Positions 49,735 through 59,609 of a stretch of DNA of 64,000 nt are shown in pieces. Both the position numbers and the translations under genes were made by a program. Where the stretch lies: NCBI RefSeq assembly GCF_010092425.1, contig NZ_CP048030.1, positions 2,243,501 to 2,307,500 on the forward strand, read 5' to 3'. Position 1 is the stretch's first letter. Every line of letters begins with the position of its first letter. The notes under the pieces were generated by a model. The model saw nothing but the letters and a program-made list of their open reading frames with translations. It had not been told where the DNA came from and made no database searches. The DNA is from Sinimarinibacterium sp. NLF-5-8. GTDB taxonomy: Bacteria > Pseudomonadota > Gammaproteobacteria > Nevskiales > Nevskiaceae.

Positions 49735-52410
49735 ATGAACCCAGCCTTATCCCAGCGCGCGGCTGACGATATTGATCCTGTTGAAACCCGTGAGTGGCTG
49801 GAAGCACTGGATGCGGTGCTGCACAACGCCGGCACCGAGCGCGCGCACTTTTTGCTGGAAACGCTGATTGAAAAAGCCCGCCGCAGCGGTGCGTTTTTGC
49901 CGTTTTCGGCCAATACCGCGTACATCAACACCATTCCCACGCACATGGAGCTGCGCTCGCCGGGCGATCATGATCTGGAATGGAAGATTCGCTCGATCAT
50001 CCGCTGGAATGCGATGGCGATGGTGGTGCACGCCAACCGCGAGCACGAAGGCATTGGCGGCCATATCGCCAGCTTTGCCTCGTCGGCGACCTTGTACGAC
50101 GTCGGCTTCAACCACTTCTGGAAAGGCCCGGAACACGCCAGCGGCGCGGATTTGCTGTACATCCAGGGTCACGTTGCACCGGGGATTTATGCGCGCGCGT
50201 TTTTAGAAGGGCGATTGTCAGAAGATCAGCTCAACAGCTTTCGCATGGAGGCGCTGACGCCGGGCTTGTCCAGCTACCCGCACCCGTGGCTGATGCCGGA
50301 CTTCTGGCAGTTTGCAACGGTGAGCATGGGTCTGGGGCCGATCATGGCGATCTACCAGGCGCGCTTCATGAAGTACCTGCACAACCGGGGCATGGCCGAC
50401 ATGGCCGATCGCAAGGTCTGGTGCTTTTGCGGCGATGGCGAGATGGACGAGCCAGAATCGCTGGGCGCAATCGACATTGCCGAGCGCGAAAAACTCGACA
50501 ACCTGATCTTTGTCGTCAACTGCAACTTGCAGCGCCTCGACGGCCCGGTGCGCGGCAACGGCAAGGTGATTCAGGAGCTGGAAGCGGTGTTTCGCGGCGC
50601 CGGCTGGAACGTCATCAAGGTGATCTGGGGCGCGCAGTGGGATGCGCTGCTGGCACAGGACACCAGCGGCAAGCTGTTGCAGCTGATGAACGAAACCGTG
50701 GACGGCGAATACCAAAACTACAAAGCCAAAGGCGGGGCGTACACGCGCGAACATTTCTTTGGCAAATACCCCGAAACCGCGCGCCTGGTGGAAACCTGGA
50801 GCGATGATCAAATCGCCGCGCTCAATCGCGGCGGGCACGATCCGCACAAGATTTATGCGGCCTACGCCGAGGCGGTCAAGCACACCGGCTCGCCCACCGT
50901 CATTCTGGCCAAAACCATCAAAGGCTATGGCATGGGTGAGGCGGGCGAAGGCCAGAACATCACCCACCAGCAAAAGAAAATGGGGGAGGACGCGCTCAAG
51001 GCGTTCCGCGATCGCTTCAAGATTCCGGTATCGGATGATCAAATCAACGCACTGCCGTTTTACAAACCGGCGGCGGATTCACCCGAGATTCAATACCTCA
51101 AACAGCGCCGCGCAGAACTCGGCGGCTCACTGCCCGCACGCGTGCCCAATCACGCGCCGCTGCCGATTCCACCGCTGTCCGCCTTTGAAAAAATCACCGG
51201 CGGCTCCGGCGCGCGCGAAATCAGCACGACAATGGCCTTTGTGCAACTGCTGCAAACGCTGATCCGCGATAAAAACATCGGCAAGCGCGTGGTGCCGATC
51301 GTGCCGGATGAAGCGCGCACGTTTGGCATGGAAGCGATGTTTCGCTCGGTGGGGATTTATTCCATCGTCGGGCAAAAATACAACCCGGAAGACGCCGACC
51401 AGCTGGCGTTTTACAAAGAAGACATCAAGGGACAGATTCTCGAAGAAGGCATTACCGAGGCCGGGGCCATGTCCTCCTTCATTGCCGCCGCCACGTCTTA
51501 CGCCAACCACGGCGTCGCCATGCTGCCGTTTTTCATCTACTACTCGATGTTCGGCTTTCAGCGCATCGGCGATCTGTGCTGGGCGGCGGGCGATATGCAC
51601 GCGCGCGGTTTCATGCTCGGCGCCACTGCGGGTCGCACCTCGCTCAACGGCGAAGGCTTGCAGCATGAAGATGGTCACTCGCACCTGATGGCCGCCACCA
51701 TCCCCAACTGCCGCGCCTACGATCCGGCCTATGCGTATGAAGTGGCCGTCATCGTCCAGCATGGTCTGCAACAAATGTATGTGGATCAGGAAGATGTGTA
51801 TTACTACCTGTCACTGTACAACGAAAACTACACGCACCCGCCGATGCCGGCAGGCGTGGAAAGCGGCATCATCAAAGGCATGTATTTGCTGCGCAGCGAC
51901 GACACCGCCGCTGCCGCGCATGTGCAACTGCTGGGTTCCGGCTCGATCTTGCGCGAGGTCATCGCCGCCGCTGATGTACTCAAGGCCGATTGGGGCATCA
52001 CCAGCGATATCTGGAGCGTGCCCAGCTTTACCCAGCTCGCGCGCGAAGGACACGAAGTGGAACGCTGGAATCTGCTCAATCCCACGCAAAGCGCGCGCAA
52101 AAACCATGTGGCCGAATGTCTGGACGGCATGATCGGCCCGGCGATTGCCGCCAGCGACTGGATTCGCGCCTATGCCGAACAAATCCGCGCCTATGTGCCG
52201 ATGCGCTACCACGTCCTCGGCACCGATGGTTTTGGCCGCTCCGACACCCGCACCGCCCTGCGCGAGTTCTTTGAAGTCAATCGCCACTGGATTGCCCTCA
52301 AAGCGATCAAGGCGCTGGTGGATGAAGGCACGCTGCCCGCAGATTCGGTGGCCAAGGCCATCGAGAAATACCAGATCGACACCCAGCGCGCCGCGCCGTG
52401 GTTGAGCTAA
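49735..52410 (+). CDS. aceE: Pyruvate dehydrogenase E1 component (homodimeric)
   Basis: 891 residues, full length, with a strong RBS (AAGGAG, 7 bases before the ATG). Thiamine-diphosphate motif GDGEMDEPESLGAIDIAERE with the downstream NLQRLDGPV metal-binding segment, and central-domain segments such as RTFGMEAMFRSVGIYS and EDGHSHLMAAT. It decarboxylates pyruvate and transfers the acetyl group to lipoamide of AceF. aceF follows after 12 bases. No lpd gene is present in the window, and the usual GntR-type PdhR is not adjacent. Confidence 0.97.
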   Translation: MNPALSQRAADDIDPVETREWLEALDAVLHNAGTERAHFLLETLIEKARRSGAFLPFSANTAYINTIPTHMELRSPGDHDLEWKIRSIIRWNAMAMVVHANREHEGIGGHIASFASSATLYDVGFNHFWKGPEHASGADLLYIQGHVAPGIYARAFLEGRLSEDQLNSFRMEALTPGLSSYPHPWLMPDFWQFATVSMGLGPIMAIYQARFMKYLHNRGMADMADRKVWCFCGDGEMDEPESLGAIDIAEREKLDNLIFVVNCNLQRLDGPVRGNGKVIQELEAVFRGAGWNVIKVIWGAQWDALLAQDTSGKLLQLMNETVDGEYQNYKAKGGAYTREHFFGKYPETARLVETWSDDQIAALNRGGHDPHKIYAAYAEAVKHTGSPTVILAKTIKGYGMGEAGEGQNITHQQKKMGEDALKAFRDRFKIPVSDDQINALPFYKPAADSPEIQYLKQRRAELGGSLPARVPNHAPLPIPPLSAFEKITGGSGAREISTTMAFVQLLQTLIRDKNIGKRVVPIVPDEARTFGMEAMFRSVGIYSIVGQKYNPEDADQLAFYKEDIKGQILEEGITEAGAMSSFIAAATSYANHGVAMLPFFIYYSMFGFQRIGDLCWAAGDMHARGFMLGATAGRTSLNGEGLQHEDGHSHLMAATIPNCRAYDPAYAYEVAVIVQHGLQQMYVDQEDVYYYLSLYNENYTHPPMPAGVESGIIKGMYLLRSDDTAAAAHVQLLGSGSILREVIAAADVLKADWGITSDIWSVPSFTQLAREGHEVERWNLLNPTQSARKNHVAECLDGMIGPAIAASDWIRAYAEQIRAYVPMRYHVLGTDGFGRSDTRTALREFFEVNRHWIALKAIKALVDEGTLPADSVAKAIEKYQIDTQRAAPWLS

Positions 52411-52422
52411 GGAGCGCGCACC

Positions 52423-54093
52423 ATGAGCACCTTTGAAGTCAAAATCCCCGATCTCGGCGGTCACGACAACGTGCCGGTGATTGAAGTGCTGGTCAGCGAA
52501 GGCGAAGCGGTTGAAGCCGAACAACCGCTGATCGTGCTGGAATCCGACAAGGCGACGATGGAAGTGCCCGCGCCCAAGGCCGGCACGGTGGGCAAACTCA
52601 CGGTCAAGGTTGGCGACAACGTCTCCGCCGGCAGCGTCATCTGCACCCTTGAACTGACGCCGGCAACGGCCACGGAAAAACCCGCACCATCGGCTGAAAA
52701 ACCAGCCGCTCCCTCTGCACCGCCCGCCGCCGCACCTGAAAAACCCGCCGCAGCGCAAGCCGCAGCAGCGACGGCGGCGGCAGCGGCGGCAGCGACGCAG
52801 ACATTGGACGTGCGCATCCCCGACATCGGCGGGCACGACAACGTGCCGGTGATCGAAATCCTGGTGGCTGATGGCGATGTGGTGGCACAAGACCAGCCGC
52901 TGCTGGTGATGGAATCCGACAAGGCGACGATGGAAATGCCCGCGCCCGCCGCTGGCACCGTGCAAGGCTTTGCGCTCAAGGTTGGCAGCACGGTTTCACA
53001 GGGGGATTTGGTTTGCCAGCTCATCAAAGCAGCCAGCGCGCCCGCACCGGCAGCCACAGCGCCGACAGCGCCGACAGCAGCCGAATCGGCCACCACCCTT
53101 CCCGGCCCTTCGGCCACCCGCTCGGTACTGGAGTCCGATACCGCGCCGCAAGCGCCGATCACCACCGCGCGCCCGGAAACCCCGCCCTATGCCGGCCCCG
53201 CCACCCGCCAATTTGCCCGCAAACTCGGCGTGGATCTGGTGCAGGTCAGCGGCTCCGGCGCGCGCGGTCGCATCGTCATTGAAGACGTGCAAGCGTTCGT
53301 CAAACAACGCCTGCAACAACCCGCCGCTGCGATTGCCAACGCCCCCATGCTCGGCGGCGGCATCCCGCCCATTCCAGCCGTGGATTTTTCCGCGTTTGGC
53401 ACGGTGGACGAAAAACCGCTGGCACGGATTCGCAAACTCTCTGCCGCGCACTTGTCGCGCGCCTGGCTCAACATCCCCCACGTCACCCAGACCGACGACG
53501 CCGACATCACCGAGCTGGAGGCCTTTCGCCAGGATCACAACCGCGCGCTCGGCAAAGACGGCAACAAACTCACGCTGCTGGCTTTTATGGTCAAGGCCGT
53601 TGCCAGTGCGCTCAAAGCGTATCCGGAGTTCAACAGTTCACTGTCCGCCGATGGTGGCAGCCTGCTGATGAAGCAGTACTGCAACATCGGCTTTGCCGCC
53701 GACACCCCCAACGGCCTGGTGGTGCCGGTGGTGCGCGATGTGTGGCGCAAAGGCTTGCGCGACATTGCCGCCGACTGCGCGCAACTCGCGCAAAAAGCGC
53801 GCGATGGCAAACTCAGCGCCGATGACATGCGCGGCGGCTGTTTTTCGATCTCCTCACTCGGCGGCATCGGCGGCGGTTATTTCACCCCGATCGTGAATGC
53901 GCCCGAGGTTGGCATCCTCGGCGTTTCCAAAGCGGTGATGAAACCGGTCTGGGATGGCCAGGCCTTTGTGCCCCGACTGATGTGCCCGCTGTCACTGTCC
54001 TACGATCACCGCGTCATCGACGGCGCCTATGCCGCGCGCTTTATGGTGCATCTGGGTGAGTTGCTGGCCGATCTGCGGCGGTTACTGCTGTAA
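52423..54093 (+). CDS. aceF: Dihydrolipoamide acetyltransferase (E2)
   Basis: 556 residues. Two lipoyl domains, each with the lipoylated Lys in ESDKATMEVPAP (Lys43) and ESDKATMEMPAP (near 170), joined by Ala/Pro linkers; an E3-binding domain (PPYAGPATRQFARKLGVDL, GARGRIVIEDV) near 250-290; then the catalytic domain with YDHRVIDGAYAARF carrying the active-site His and Asp. It moves acetyl groups from E1 to CoA as the core of the complex. Confidence 0.97.
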   Translation: MSTFEVKIPDLGGHDNVPVIEVLVSEGEAVEAEQPLIVLESDKATMEVPAPKAGTVGKLTVKVGDNVSAGSVICTLELTPATATEKPAPSAEKPAAPSAPPAAAPEKPAAAQAAAATAAAAAAATQTLDVRIPDIGGHDNVPVIEILVADGDVVAQDQPLLVMESDKATMEMPAPAAGTVQGFALKVGSTVSQGDLVCQLIKAASAPAPAATAPTAPTAAESATTLPGPSATRSVLESDTAPQAPITTARPETPPYAGPATRQFARKLGVDLVQVSGSGARGRIVIEDVQAFVKQRLQQPAAAIANAPMLGGGIPPIPAVDFSAFGTVDEKPLARIRKLSAAHLSRAWLNIPHVTQTDDADITELEAFRQDHNRALGKDGNKLTLLAFMVKAVASALKAYPEFNSSLSADGGSLLMKQYCNIGFAADTPNGLVVPVVRDVWRKGLRDIAADCAQLAQKARDGKLSADDMRGGCFSISSLGGIGGGYFTPIVNAPEVGILGVSKAVMKPVWDGQAFVPRLMCPLSLSYDHRVIDGAYAARFMVHLGELLADLRRLLL

Positions 54094-54159
54094 ATCGTTG
54101 GCTTGTGAGCCACTGGCGCGCGTTGCAAAATGCGCGCCAATTTTTCAGGCGCTTCATTG

Positions 54160-54330
54160 ATGAGCAATTCAGAAAAACCCTCGGCCAAAAAGACCGCGAT
54201 CAAACAAACCCTGCAAAAACCACAGCCGTGGAGCTTTGGCGGGCGCGCGCCCAAAGGCGCAGGCGGGGCGGCGGTCAAGGCCTCCAAAGATGCCGAGCGA
54301 TTGGCCGGAAAATCGCGCAAAGTGCATTGA
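54160..54330 (+). CDS. Small basic hypothetical protein
   Basis: 56 residues from the ATG at 54160, no signal peptide. It is rich in Lys, Gly and Ala with KKTAIKQTLQKPQPWSFGG and a C-terminus SKDAERLAGKSRKVH. Composition and the conserved look of PQPWSFGGRAPKG suggest a real small nucleic-acid- or ribosome-associated protein, but no family is certain. Confidence 0.55.
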   Translation: MSNSEKPSAKKTAIKQTLQKPQPWSFGGRAPKGAGGAAVKASKDAERLAGKSRKVH

Positions 54331-54438
54331 TTTGCTGTTAACTCGCCATCAACGCACTGCTTTTCTATCAGTATGTCCTGCTTTTCTGCAGCTGCGGCCA
54401 TGTTGCGCGCGCGCTGCCGCGGTTAAACTTTTGTCCTT

Positions 54439-55047
54439 ATGAAAACTTTATCCCCCTCTTTTGCTGCCCTCGCGCTGGCGTTGTCCGGCTTCACTTTTTG
54501 TGCGCAGGCTGCGCCCAGTCAGCAATACATCAGCGACCAGATCACCGTGGTGGTGCGCGATGCCCCGCGCAACGATGCAACGTTTCTATCCAGCATCAAG
54601 AGCGGTGACCGCGTCACCGTGCTGGAAACGCTGGGCGACCAAAGCTTTGCCAAGATTCGCACCGGCGATGGCCGCACCGGCTGGATCATCGCGCGCTATT
54701 TGACCCCGGAGCCGGTGGCACGCACGATCGTCAACGACGTGCGCCGCGAACTTACCGAAGCACAAAGCCGCATCCGCGATCTGGAAGCGCGCCTGGGACA
54801 AACGCGCGCATCACTGGAAAAAGCGCGCCCGGCACTGGAGCTGGCCGGCGATAACGAACGCCTGCGCGAGCAAGTCGATGGCCTGCAACGCAGCCTCAAG
54901 GAAACCGAACAACGCTATGGCGTGGAAAAAGAGCGCCGCCGCACCATGCTCACCGGCGCCGGTTTGGCGGGGGCGGGCATCGTGCTCGGCCTGATCCTGC
55001 CGTGGCTGTTGCGCAGCAACAAACGTCGCCGCTGGGGTGATTTTTAA
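54439..55047 (+). CDS. YgiM-like SH3 and coiled-coil membrane protein (TIGR04211)
   Basis: 202 residues. A signal peptide (FAALALALSGFTFCAQA) is followed by a bacterial SH3 domain (YISDQITVVVRDAPRND to GRTGWIIARYL, residues 30-95), a coiled coil (100-165), and a C-terminal membrane helix (GAGLAGAGIVLGLILPWLL) with a basic tail. The order SH3 - coil - membrane helix is that of YgiM. Envelope location with the SH3 domain in the periplasm is likely; the function of the family is not known. Confidence 0.85.
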   Translation: MKTLSPSFAALALALSGFTFCAQAAPSQQYISDQITVVVRDAPRNDATFLSSIKSGDRVTVLETLGDQSFAKIRTGDGRTGWIIARYLTPEPVARTIVNDVRRELTEAQSRIRDLEARLGQTRASLEKARPALELAGDNERLREQVDGLQRSLKETEQRYGVEKERRRTMLTGAGLAGAGIVLGLILPWLLRSNKRRRWGDF

Positions 55048-55126
55048 GCCTTTGCCGGCCAGCTTGTTGCAACGGGTGCCGGCGCCCAGCCCGGCTTCTG
55101 TCCGGCAAAACCCATAAAGTGCGGGG

Positions 55127-57607
55127 ATGAACGCTTCCGACCCCCTGCGCTGGACGCGCATCGAGTCCCTGTTTGACCGCGCCTGGCCTCTGGATCCTGC
55201 GGCGCGCAGCGCCTTTTTGGCGCGCGAAGCCGGGGATCCCGCCATTCACGCCGAAGTTCTGCGCCTGCTCAGCGCAGCCGATGCCGCGCACGGCAGCGCT
55301 TTTCTGGAGTCACGGGCAACACAAAAAAACCTGCACCTTGCCATCGGCAGTCTGGTTGACGTATGGTGCATCGATGCCCCACTCGGGCAGGGCGGAATGG
55401 GTGAGGTTTACGCCGTCAGCCGCCAGGGACAGGATTTCACCCAACGGGGTGCGCTCAAGCTGCTGACCGAGCTGCACAGCGCCGATGCACGCCGCCGGTT
55501 TGCAGACGAGCGCCGGGTACTGGCACGCCTGCATCATCCCGGCATCGCACACCTGCTCGACGGCGGTGAGCATCGCGGCGTGCCCTACGCCGTCATGGAG
55601 TTCATCGAGGGCGTCCCTCTGACCACGGCCGCACAGGGACTGCCGCTGGCGCAGCGCCTGGCCTTGTTCGAGCAGGTCTGCGCCGCTGTGCGCCATGCGC
55701 ACCGGCACCTGATCGTTCACCGGGATCTCAAGCCCGGCAACATCCTGGTCACCCCCGAAGGCCGGATCAAACTGCTGGATTTTGGCATTGCCAAGTCACT
55801 GGATACGCCTGATGGCAGCCTGTCGCAGGAAGTGCGGGTATCACCAGACTATTGCGCGCCGGAGCAGTTGCGCGGCGAGGATGTGACCGTCGGCACCGAT
55901 GTCTACGCACTGGGCGCCATCCTGTATGAGCTTTTATGCGGGCAGCCGTTGTGGAATCTGGCGGGCGTTGGCGTGGTTCGCGCGCTGCAGCGGCTCAATC
56001 AGGATGAGCCGCTGCCTCCAAGCCGCCGCACCACAGGCAAGGCTGCGCAGCTGATCAGCGGTGATCTGGATGCCATCACGCGCAAGGCGCTGCATCACGA
56101 TCCCGAACAACGTTATGCCAGCGTCACCGAGTTGGCCGACGATCTGCGCGCCTGGCGCGAACTGCGCCCGGTGCGCGCGCGCAGTGGCGGCTGGCTTTAT
56201 CGGGTGCAGCGCAGCCTGCAGCGGCATCGGGGTTTGTTCATTGGCAGCGTGGTATTGCTCAGCGCCCTGTTGCTGGGGCTGGCCGGGACGCTATGGCAGG
56301 CGGGCGAGGCTGCGATCGAGCGCGACCGTGCCCAGCGTCAGGCCGAGCGCGCCGACGCTGTGCGTCACTATTTGATGCTGATGTTCCGCAGCGCCGGCGA
56401 CCAGGCGGACGGCCGCTCGATTACGGCCAAGGCCGTGCTGGATCACGCATCGAGCCGACTGCATCAGGAGTTTATCGACGAGCCCGAACAGTACGGCAGC
56501 ATCGCCCTGGCGCTGGCGGAGCTGTATCTGGCATTGGATGACTATACCGGCGCGCAGCCGCTGCTGGAACGCCTGCTCGACGACGCCCGCCTTCAGCCCC
56601 TGCCGATCGGTGAAGACGAGCGCGCCATGGCCCAGCATGACTTGGCGCAGATTCTGGTGCGCGTCAACGACGCCGACCGCGCGGCACAATTGCTGACCCA
56701 GGCACAGACATTCTGGCAGCAGCGCGCGCCGCTGTTCCGTGATGAATTGATCGAAAGCCGGCTGCTGCAGTCGCAGATCGAGCGCGCACAAGGCCAACCC
56801 GAACAGGCGCTGCGCACGCTGCAGGCGGCACTGCCTGAGCGCATCGCCCTCTCGGGACAATGGCACCGCGAAACCGGGAAACTGATCAATAACCTCGGCA
56901 TCGCCCACTTTCAGCTGGGCCAGTTCGATGCTGCCATCACCCAATTCGAGTCGGCCCAGGCAATCTGGCAGCAACTGCATCTGGCACGCAGTGCCGATGC
57001 CCTCAACACCCTCAATAACTGGGCATCCGCCGAAGTGCGCCGCCAGCGGCTCGATGCGGCACTGCCACTGTTTGAGCGCGCCTTGCAGCTGCGCCGCGCG
57101 CTGTATCCGGCATCGGCGGCGCTGGCCGCGCTGCTGAGCAATTACGGCAAGACCCTCCTTCAAAGCAATCGTGCCGATGAAGCCCTGCCGCTGCTGGATG
57201 AGGCCGTACGGCTGGCCACTCAATATGCAGGCCACCACAGCGTGCTGACAGTTTCGGCGCAGCTGGGACTGGCCGATGCCCAGTGCGCCGGCGCCGACTG
57301 GCGCGGCTGTACGACCACACTGGATGCCGCTGCCGACACCATCGACACCGCCTACGGGGATCGACATGTGCTGGCAGCGATGTTGATGCTGTCACGGGCG
57401 CGCCTGGCTTACGGACAGGGATATCCGACACAGGCCTCGGCGCAGCTGGCGCACGCACGCCGGATCCTGCTCGAACTGGCAGGCGTGGGCGCCGCTTATT
57501 TGCCGCAGGTGGACGCCTTGCAACAGCAGTGGCAGTGGCAGCGGCAACAGCCGCAAGCCACCCTCACGCGTCCTGGAGCGTCTGATACAACCACGCGCGC
57601 GCCTTGA
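55127..57607 (+). CDS. Membrane Ser/Thr protein kinase with TPR domain
   Basis: 826 residues. The kinase domain starts with the Gly loop LGQGGMGEVYAV near 85, the ALKLL lysine, the catalytic loop VHRDLKPGNILV (His about 198) and DFGIAKS near 217, so it should be active. A membrane helix (GLFIGSVVLLSALLLGLAG, near 368) separates it from a large sensor part (about 400-790) with tetratricopeptide-like repeats. The last 44 bases overlap, antisense, the end of an ECF sigma gene. Kinase plus TPR plus an ECF of the same group is a recurrent association. Confidence 0.93.
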   Translation: MNASDPLRWTRIESLFDRAWPLDPAARSAFLAREAGDPAIHAEVLRLLSAADAAHGSAFLESRATQKNLHLAIGSLVDVWCIDAPLGQGGMGEVYAVSRQGQDFTQRGALKLLTELHSADARRRFADERRVLARLHHPGIAHLLDGGEHRGVPYAVMEFIEGVPLTTAAQGLPLAQRLALFEQVCAAVRHAHRHLIVHRDLKPGNILVTPEGRIKLLDFGIAKSLDTPDGSLSQEVRVSPDYCAPEQLRGEDVTVGTDVYALGAILYELLCGQPLWNLAGVGVVRALQRLNQDEPLPPSRRTTGKAAQLISGDLDAITRKALHHDPEQRYASVTELADDLRAWRELRPVRARSGGWLYRVQRSLQRHRGLFIGSVVLLSALLLGLAGTLWQAGEAAIERDRAQRQAERADAVRHYLMLMFRSAGDQADGRSITAKAVLDHASSRLHQEFIDEPEQYGSIALALAELYLALDDYTGAQPLLERLLDDARLQPLPIGEDERAMAQHDLAQILVRVNDADRAAQLLTQAQTFWQQRAPLFRDELIESRLLQSQIERAQGQPEQALRTLQAALPERIALSGQWHRETGKLINNLGIAHFQLGQFDAAITQFESAQAIWQQLHLARSADALNTLNNWASAEVRRQRLDAALPLFERALQLRRALYPASAALAALLSNYGKTLLQSNRADEALPLLDEAVRLATQYAGHHSVLTVSAQLGLADAQCAGADWRGCTTTLDAAADTIDTAYGDRHVLAAMLMLSRARLAYGQGYPTQASAQLAHARRILLELAGVGAAYLPQVDALQQQWQWQRQQPQATLTRPGASDTTTRAP

Positions 57608-58112
57608 TCCAGTCGCGGCGCACGGTACGCTCGGTGACGCCAAGAGCTTCGGCGGTTTCGGCTTCGGTGTATCCGGCGTAGTAACGACATTCCACCACCT
57701 GTGCAAGACGCGGACTCAGAGCCGCCAGTTGCTGCAATGCCTCACCCACGGCAACGACGCGGACATCGGATTCGGCTGCCGCAGGCTGCGATCCGGCGTC
57801 CAGTTCGTCCAGCGACAGGGGCGCCACGCCACCGCCGCGCTTGAGCGCCAGACGTTCGCGCGCCGCATCGATCAAAACCTGACGCATCGCCATCGCCGCC
57901 GCAGCCAGAAAATGCGCCCGATTCTGCCAGGCCTGGCCGCGCACCAGCTTCAGATAAGCCTCATTAATCAGCGCCGTGGTCTGCAAGGTCTGCCCTGCAC
58001 GCACACCTGCCCGCACGCCACGCGCGGCGCGCCGCAGCTCGGGATACAGCAGCGCCGCCAGCGTTGCGGCATCCGCGCCAGGCGCAGGCGAAATGTCCGG
58101 ATTCAAAGTCAC
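57564..58112 (-). CDS. ECF sigma factor (TIGR02999-like)
   Basis: 182 residues. Region 2 (TTALINEAYLKLVRGQAWQN, FLAAAAMAMRQVLIDAARER) and region 4 (LSPRLAQVVECRYYAGYTEAE then LGVTERTVRRDWIKARAWL) are complete. The sequence fits the ECF group that is usually partnered with a Ser/Thr kinase instead of an anti-sigma factor. It is convergent with that kinase, overlapping by 44 bases, and divergent from the lipoprotein gene at 58207, which may be its target. Confidence 0.9.
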   Translation of the reverse strand: MTLNPDISPAPGADAATLAALLYPELRRAARGVRAGVRAGQTLQTTALINEAYLKLVRGQAWQNRAHFLAAAAMAMRQVLIDAARERLALKRGGGVAPLSLDELDAGSQPAAAESDVRVVAVGEALQQLAALSPRLAQVVECRYYAGYTEAETAEALGVTERTVRRDWIKARAWLYQTLQDA

Positions 58113-58206
58113 TGTGCGTATTAAACAATGGCAGTCGAAAGATGTTTTTCATGCGCCATGCACTTTTGGCGGCAGGGCGCTTCACATTCATCCAAGGGGA
58201 ATGGTC

Positions 58207-59514
58207 ATGCAAACAAAGTTTACGTTTGATTTTCAAGGATGGGGGGTCGCGGCGCTGCTGGCGCTGACGCTCACCGCCTGTGGTGGTGGCGGTGGCAGCG
58301 ATGCCGGCAGCTACGATCCAGCCGCCGTGAGTCAGGCGTTGGAAGGCAAAATTCGCATCGGCAACACAGTGGCCGTGACGCGCGACGGTGCGCCGCCAGC
58401 GCCCAGTGGGCTGGATACGCCCAAGATCAAAGAGATCAGCGCCCCCGAGCAAGTGGCACCCGGCACCACGGTTGATATTCCGTTGGGCGTGACGACGCAG
58501 GCTGAATTGCAAACCTTGTTTGCAAAAATCCCCGGCAGCGACAATTTCTTTGCCGTGCCCCTGCAATCCACTGCCTCACGCAGCGGCGCCGCGTCTGTTG
58601 CCTACAAGCGCCGACTGCGCCATGCACAGGCTGCACCGCAGGTCACGGCCAAGGCCGATGCGCCGCTGAGCGTTCGCATCGCCCTGCCCGTCACGCTGGA
58701 AAACGGCCGGCTGTGCATTGATTTTTCGGTGCAGGACGTGACCGAGGCGGTGTCCAACCAAGAGCGAATCTGCGTCAACGTGCAACGTCCGGCGCCCACC
58801 GCAGCACCGACCTCGCCAGCGCAACCCACCGCCGCACCAACACCCGCTGCCACCGCCACGCCGACACCGCCAGCAGGCAATGACACCGCAGCCGCCTGCT
58901 TCGGCGCGCATACGTTCGCCGTCGGTACCACGGTAGAACAGACCTTCGACGAGGAAAATACGTTTTTGGGACGCAGCCGAACCCAGGAAACCTATACCGT
59001 CACCGGCGAGACCACATTCAACGGTCAACCGGCACTGGAACTGGCCTACCAATACAGTGGCGGCGGGCTAATTGCACAAACCTACAAGGATTACATCAAC
59101 ATCGATCCGGGCACGCCCAAGATCATCATTCTGGGAGACCGCAGCGACTATGAAACCTGCACCAACCAGCCGGCTGCGGAATACTCGTTCGGACTGAAAA
59201 AAGGCGCATCAACGACGCAGACCTACACCACGCACTGCAACGATGGAGGGGAAAACTACAGTGCCACCAACACCGTCAAGCTCACCTATCTGGGACGTGA
59301 ACGAATCACCGTGCCCGCCGGAACATTCAACACCTGTGCCTTTGAGCAACAGATCTCTGGCCAGGATGAAGACGCCACTTCGTTTGCGATAACCATCAAG
59401 TCCTGGCTGTCGGTTGGCGATGGCTTGCAGATCAAGCTTGAGAGTACCGGCCTTGACCACAAGGAAGAATTGGTCAGCGCCCGGATCAACGGCCAGCCGG
59501 TGCAGCCCCAATAA
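58207..59514 (+). CDS. Hypothetical lipoprotein
   Basis: 435 residues from the ATG at 58207, placed 7 bases after AAGGGGA; an ATG two codons earlier is too close to that site. Lipobox LTAC follows a hydrophobic core (GWGVAALLALTLTAC) and is succeeded by Gly. Two halves are joined by an Ala/Pro/Thr linker (about 200-230); the second half is a beta-rich domain with FAVGTTVEQTFD and YLGRERITVPAGTFNTCAF, the pattern of a beta-sandwich with a disulfide. The family is not recognised. It is divergent from the ECF sigma factor. Confidence 0.75.
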   Translation: MQTKFTFDFQGWGVAALLALTLTACGGGGGSDAGSYDPAAVSQALEGKIRIGNTVAVTRDGAPPAPSGLDTPKIKEISAPEQVAPGTTVDIPLGVTTQAELQTLFAKIPGSDNFFAVPLQSTASRSGAASVAYKRRLRHAQAAPQVTAKADAPLSVRIALPVTLENGRLCIDFSVQDVTEAVSNQERICVNVQRPAPTAAPTSPAQPTAAPTPAATATPTPPAGNDTAAACFGAHTFAVGTTVEQTFDEENTFLGRSRTQETYTVTGETTFNGQPALELAYQYSGGGLIAQTYKDYINIDPGTPKIIILGDRSDYETCTNQPAAEYSFGLKKGASTTQTYTTHCNDGGENYSATNTVKLTYLGRERITVPAGTFNTCAFEQQISGQDEDATSFAITIKSWLSVGDGLQIKLESTGLDHKEELVSARINGQPVQPQ

Positions 59515-59609
59515 GCGGCGGATGCTGATGCAATCCTGCTAGGATCATGCCGCAGGGCGCGGCATGATCCTGATCCAACATTCGATGTATGACAATCAAG
59601 GACTTAACG

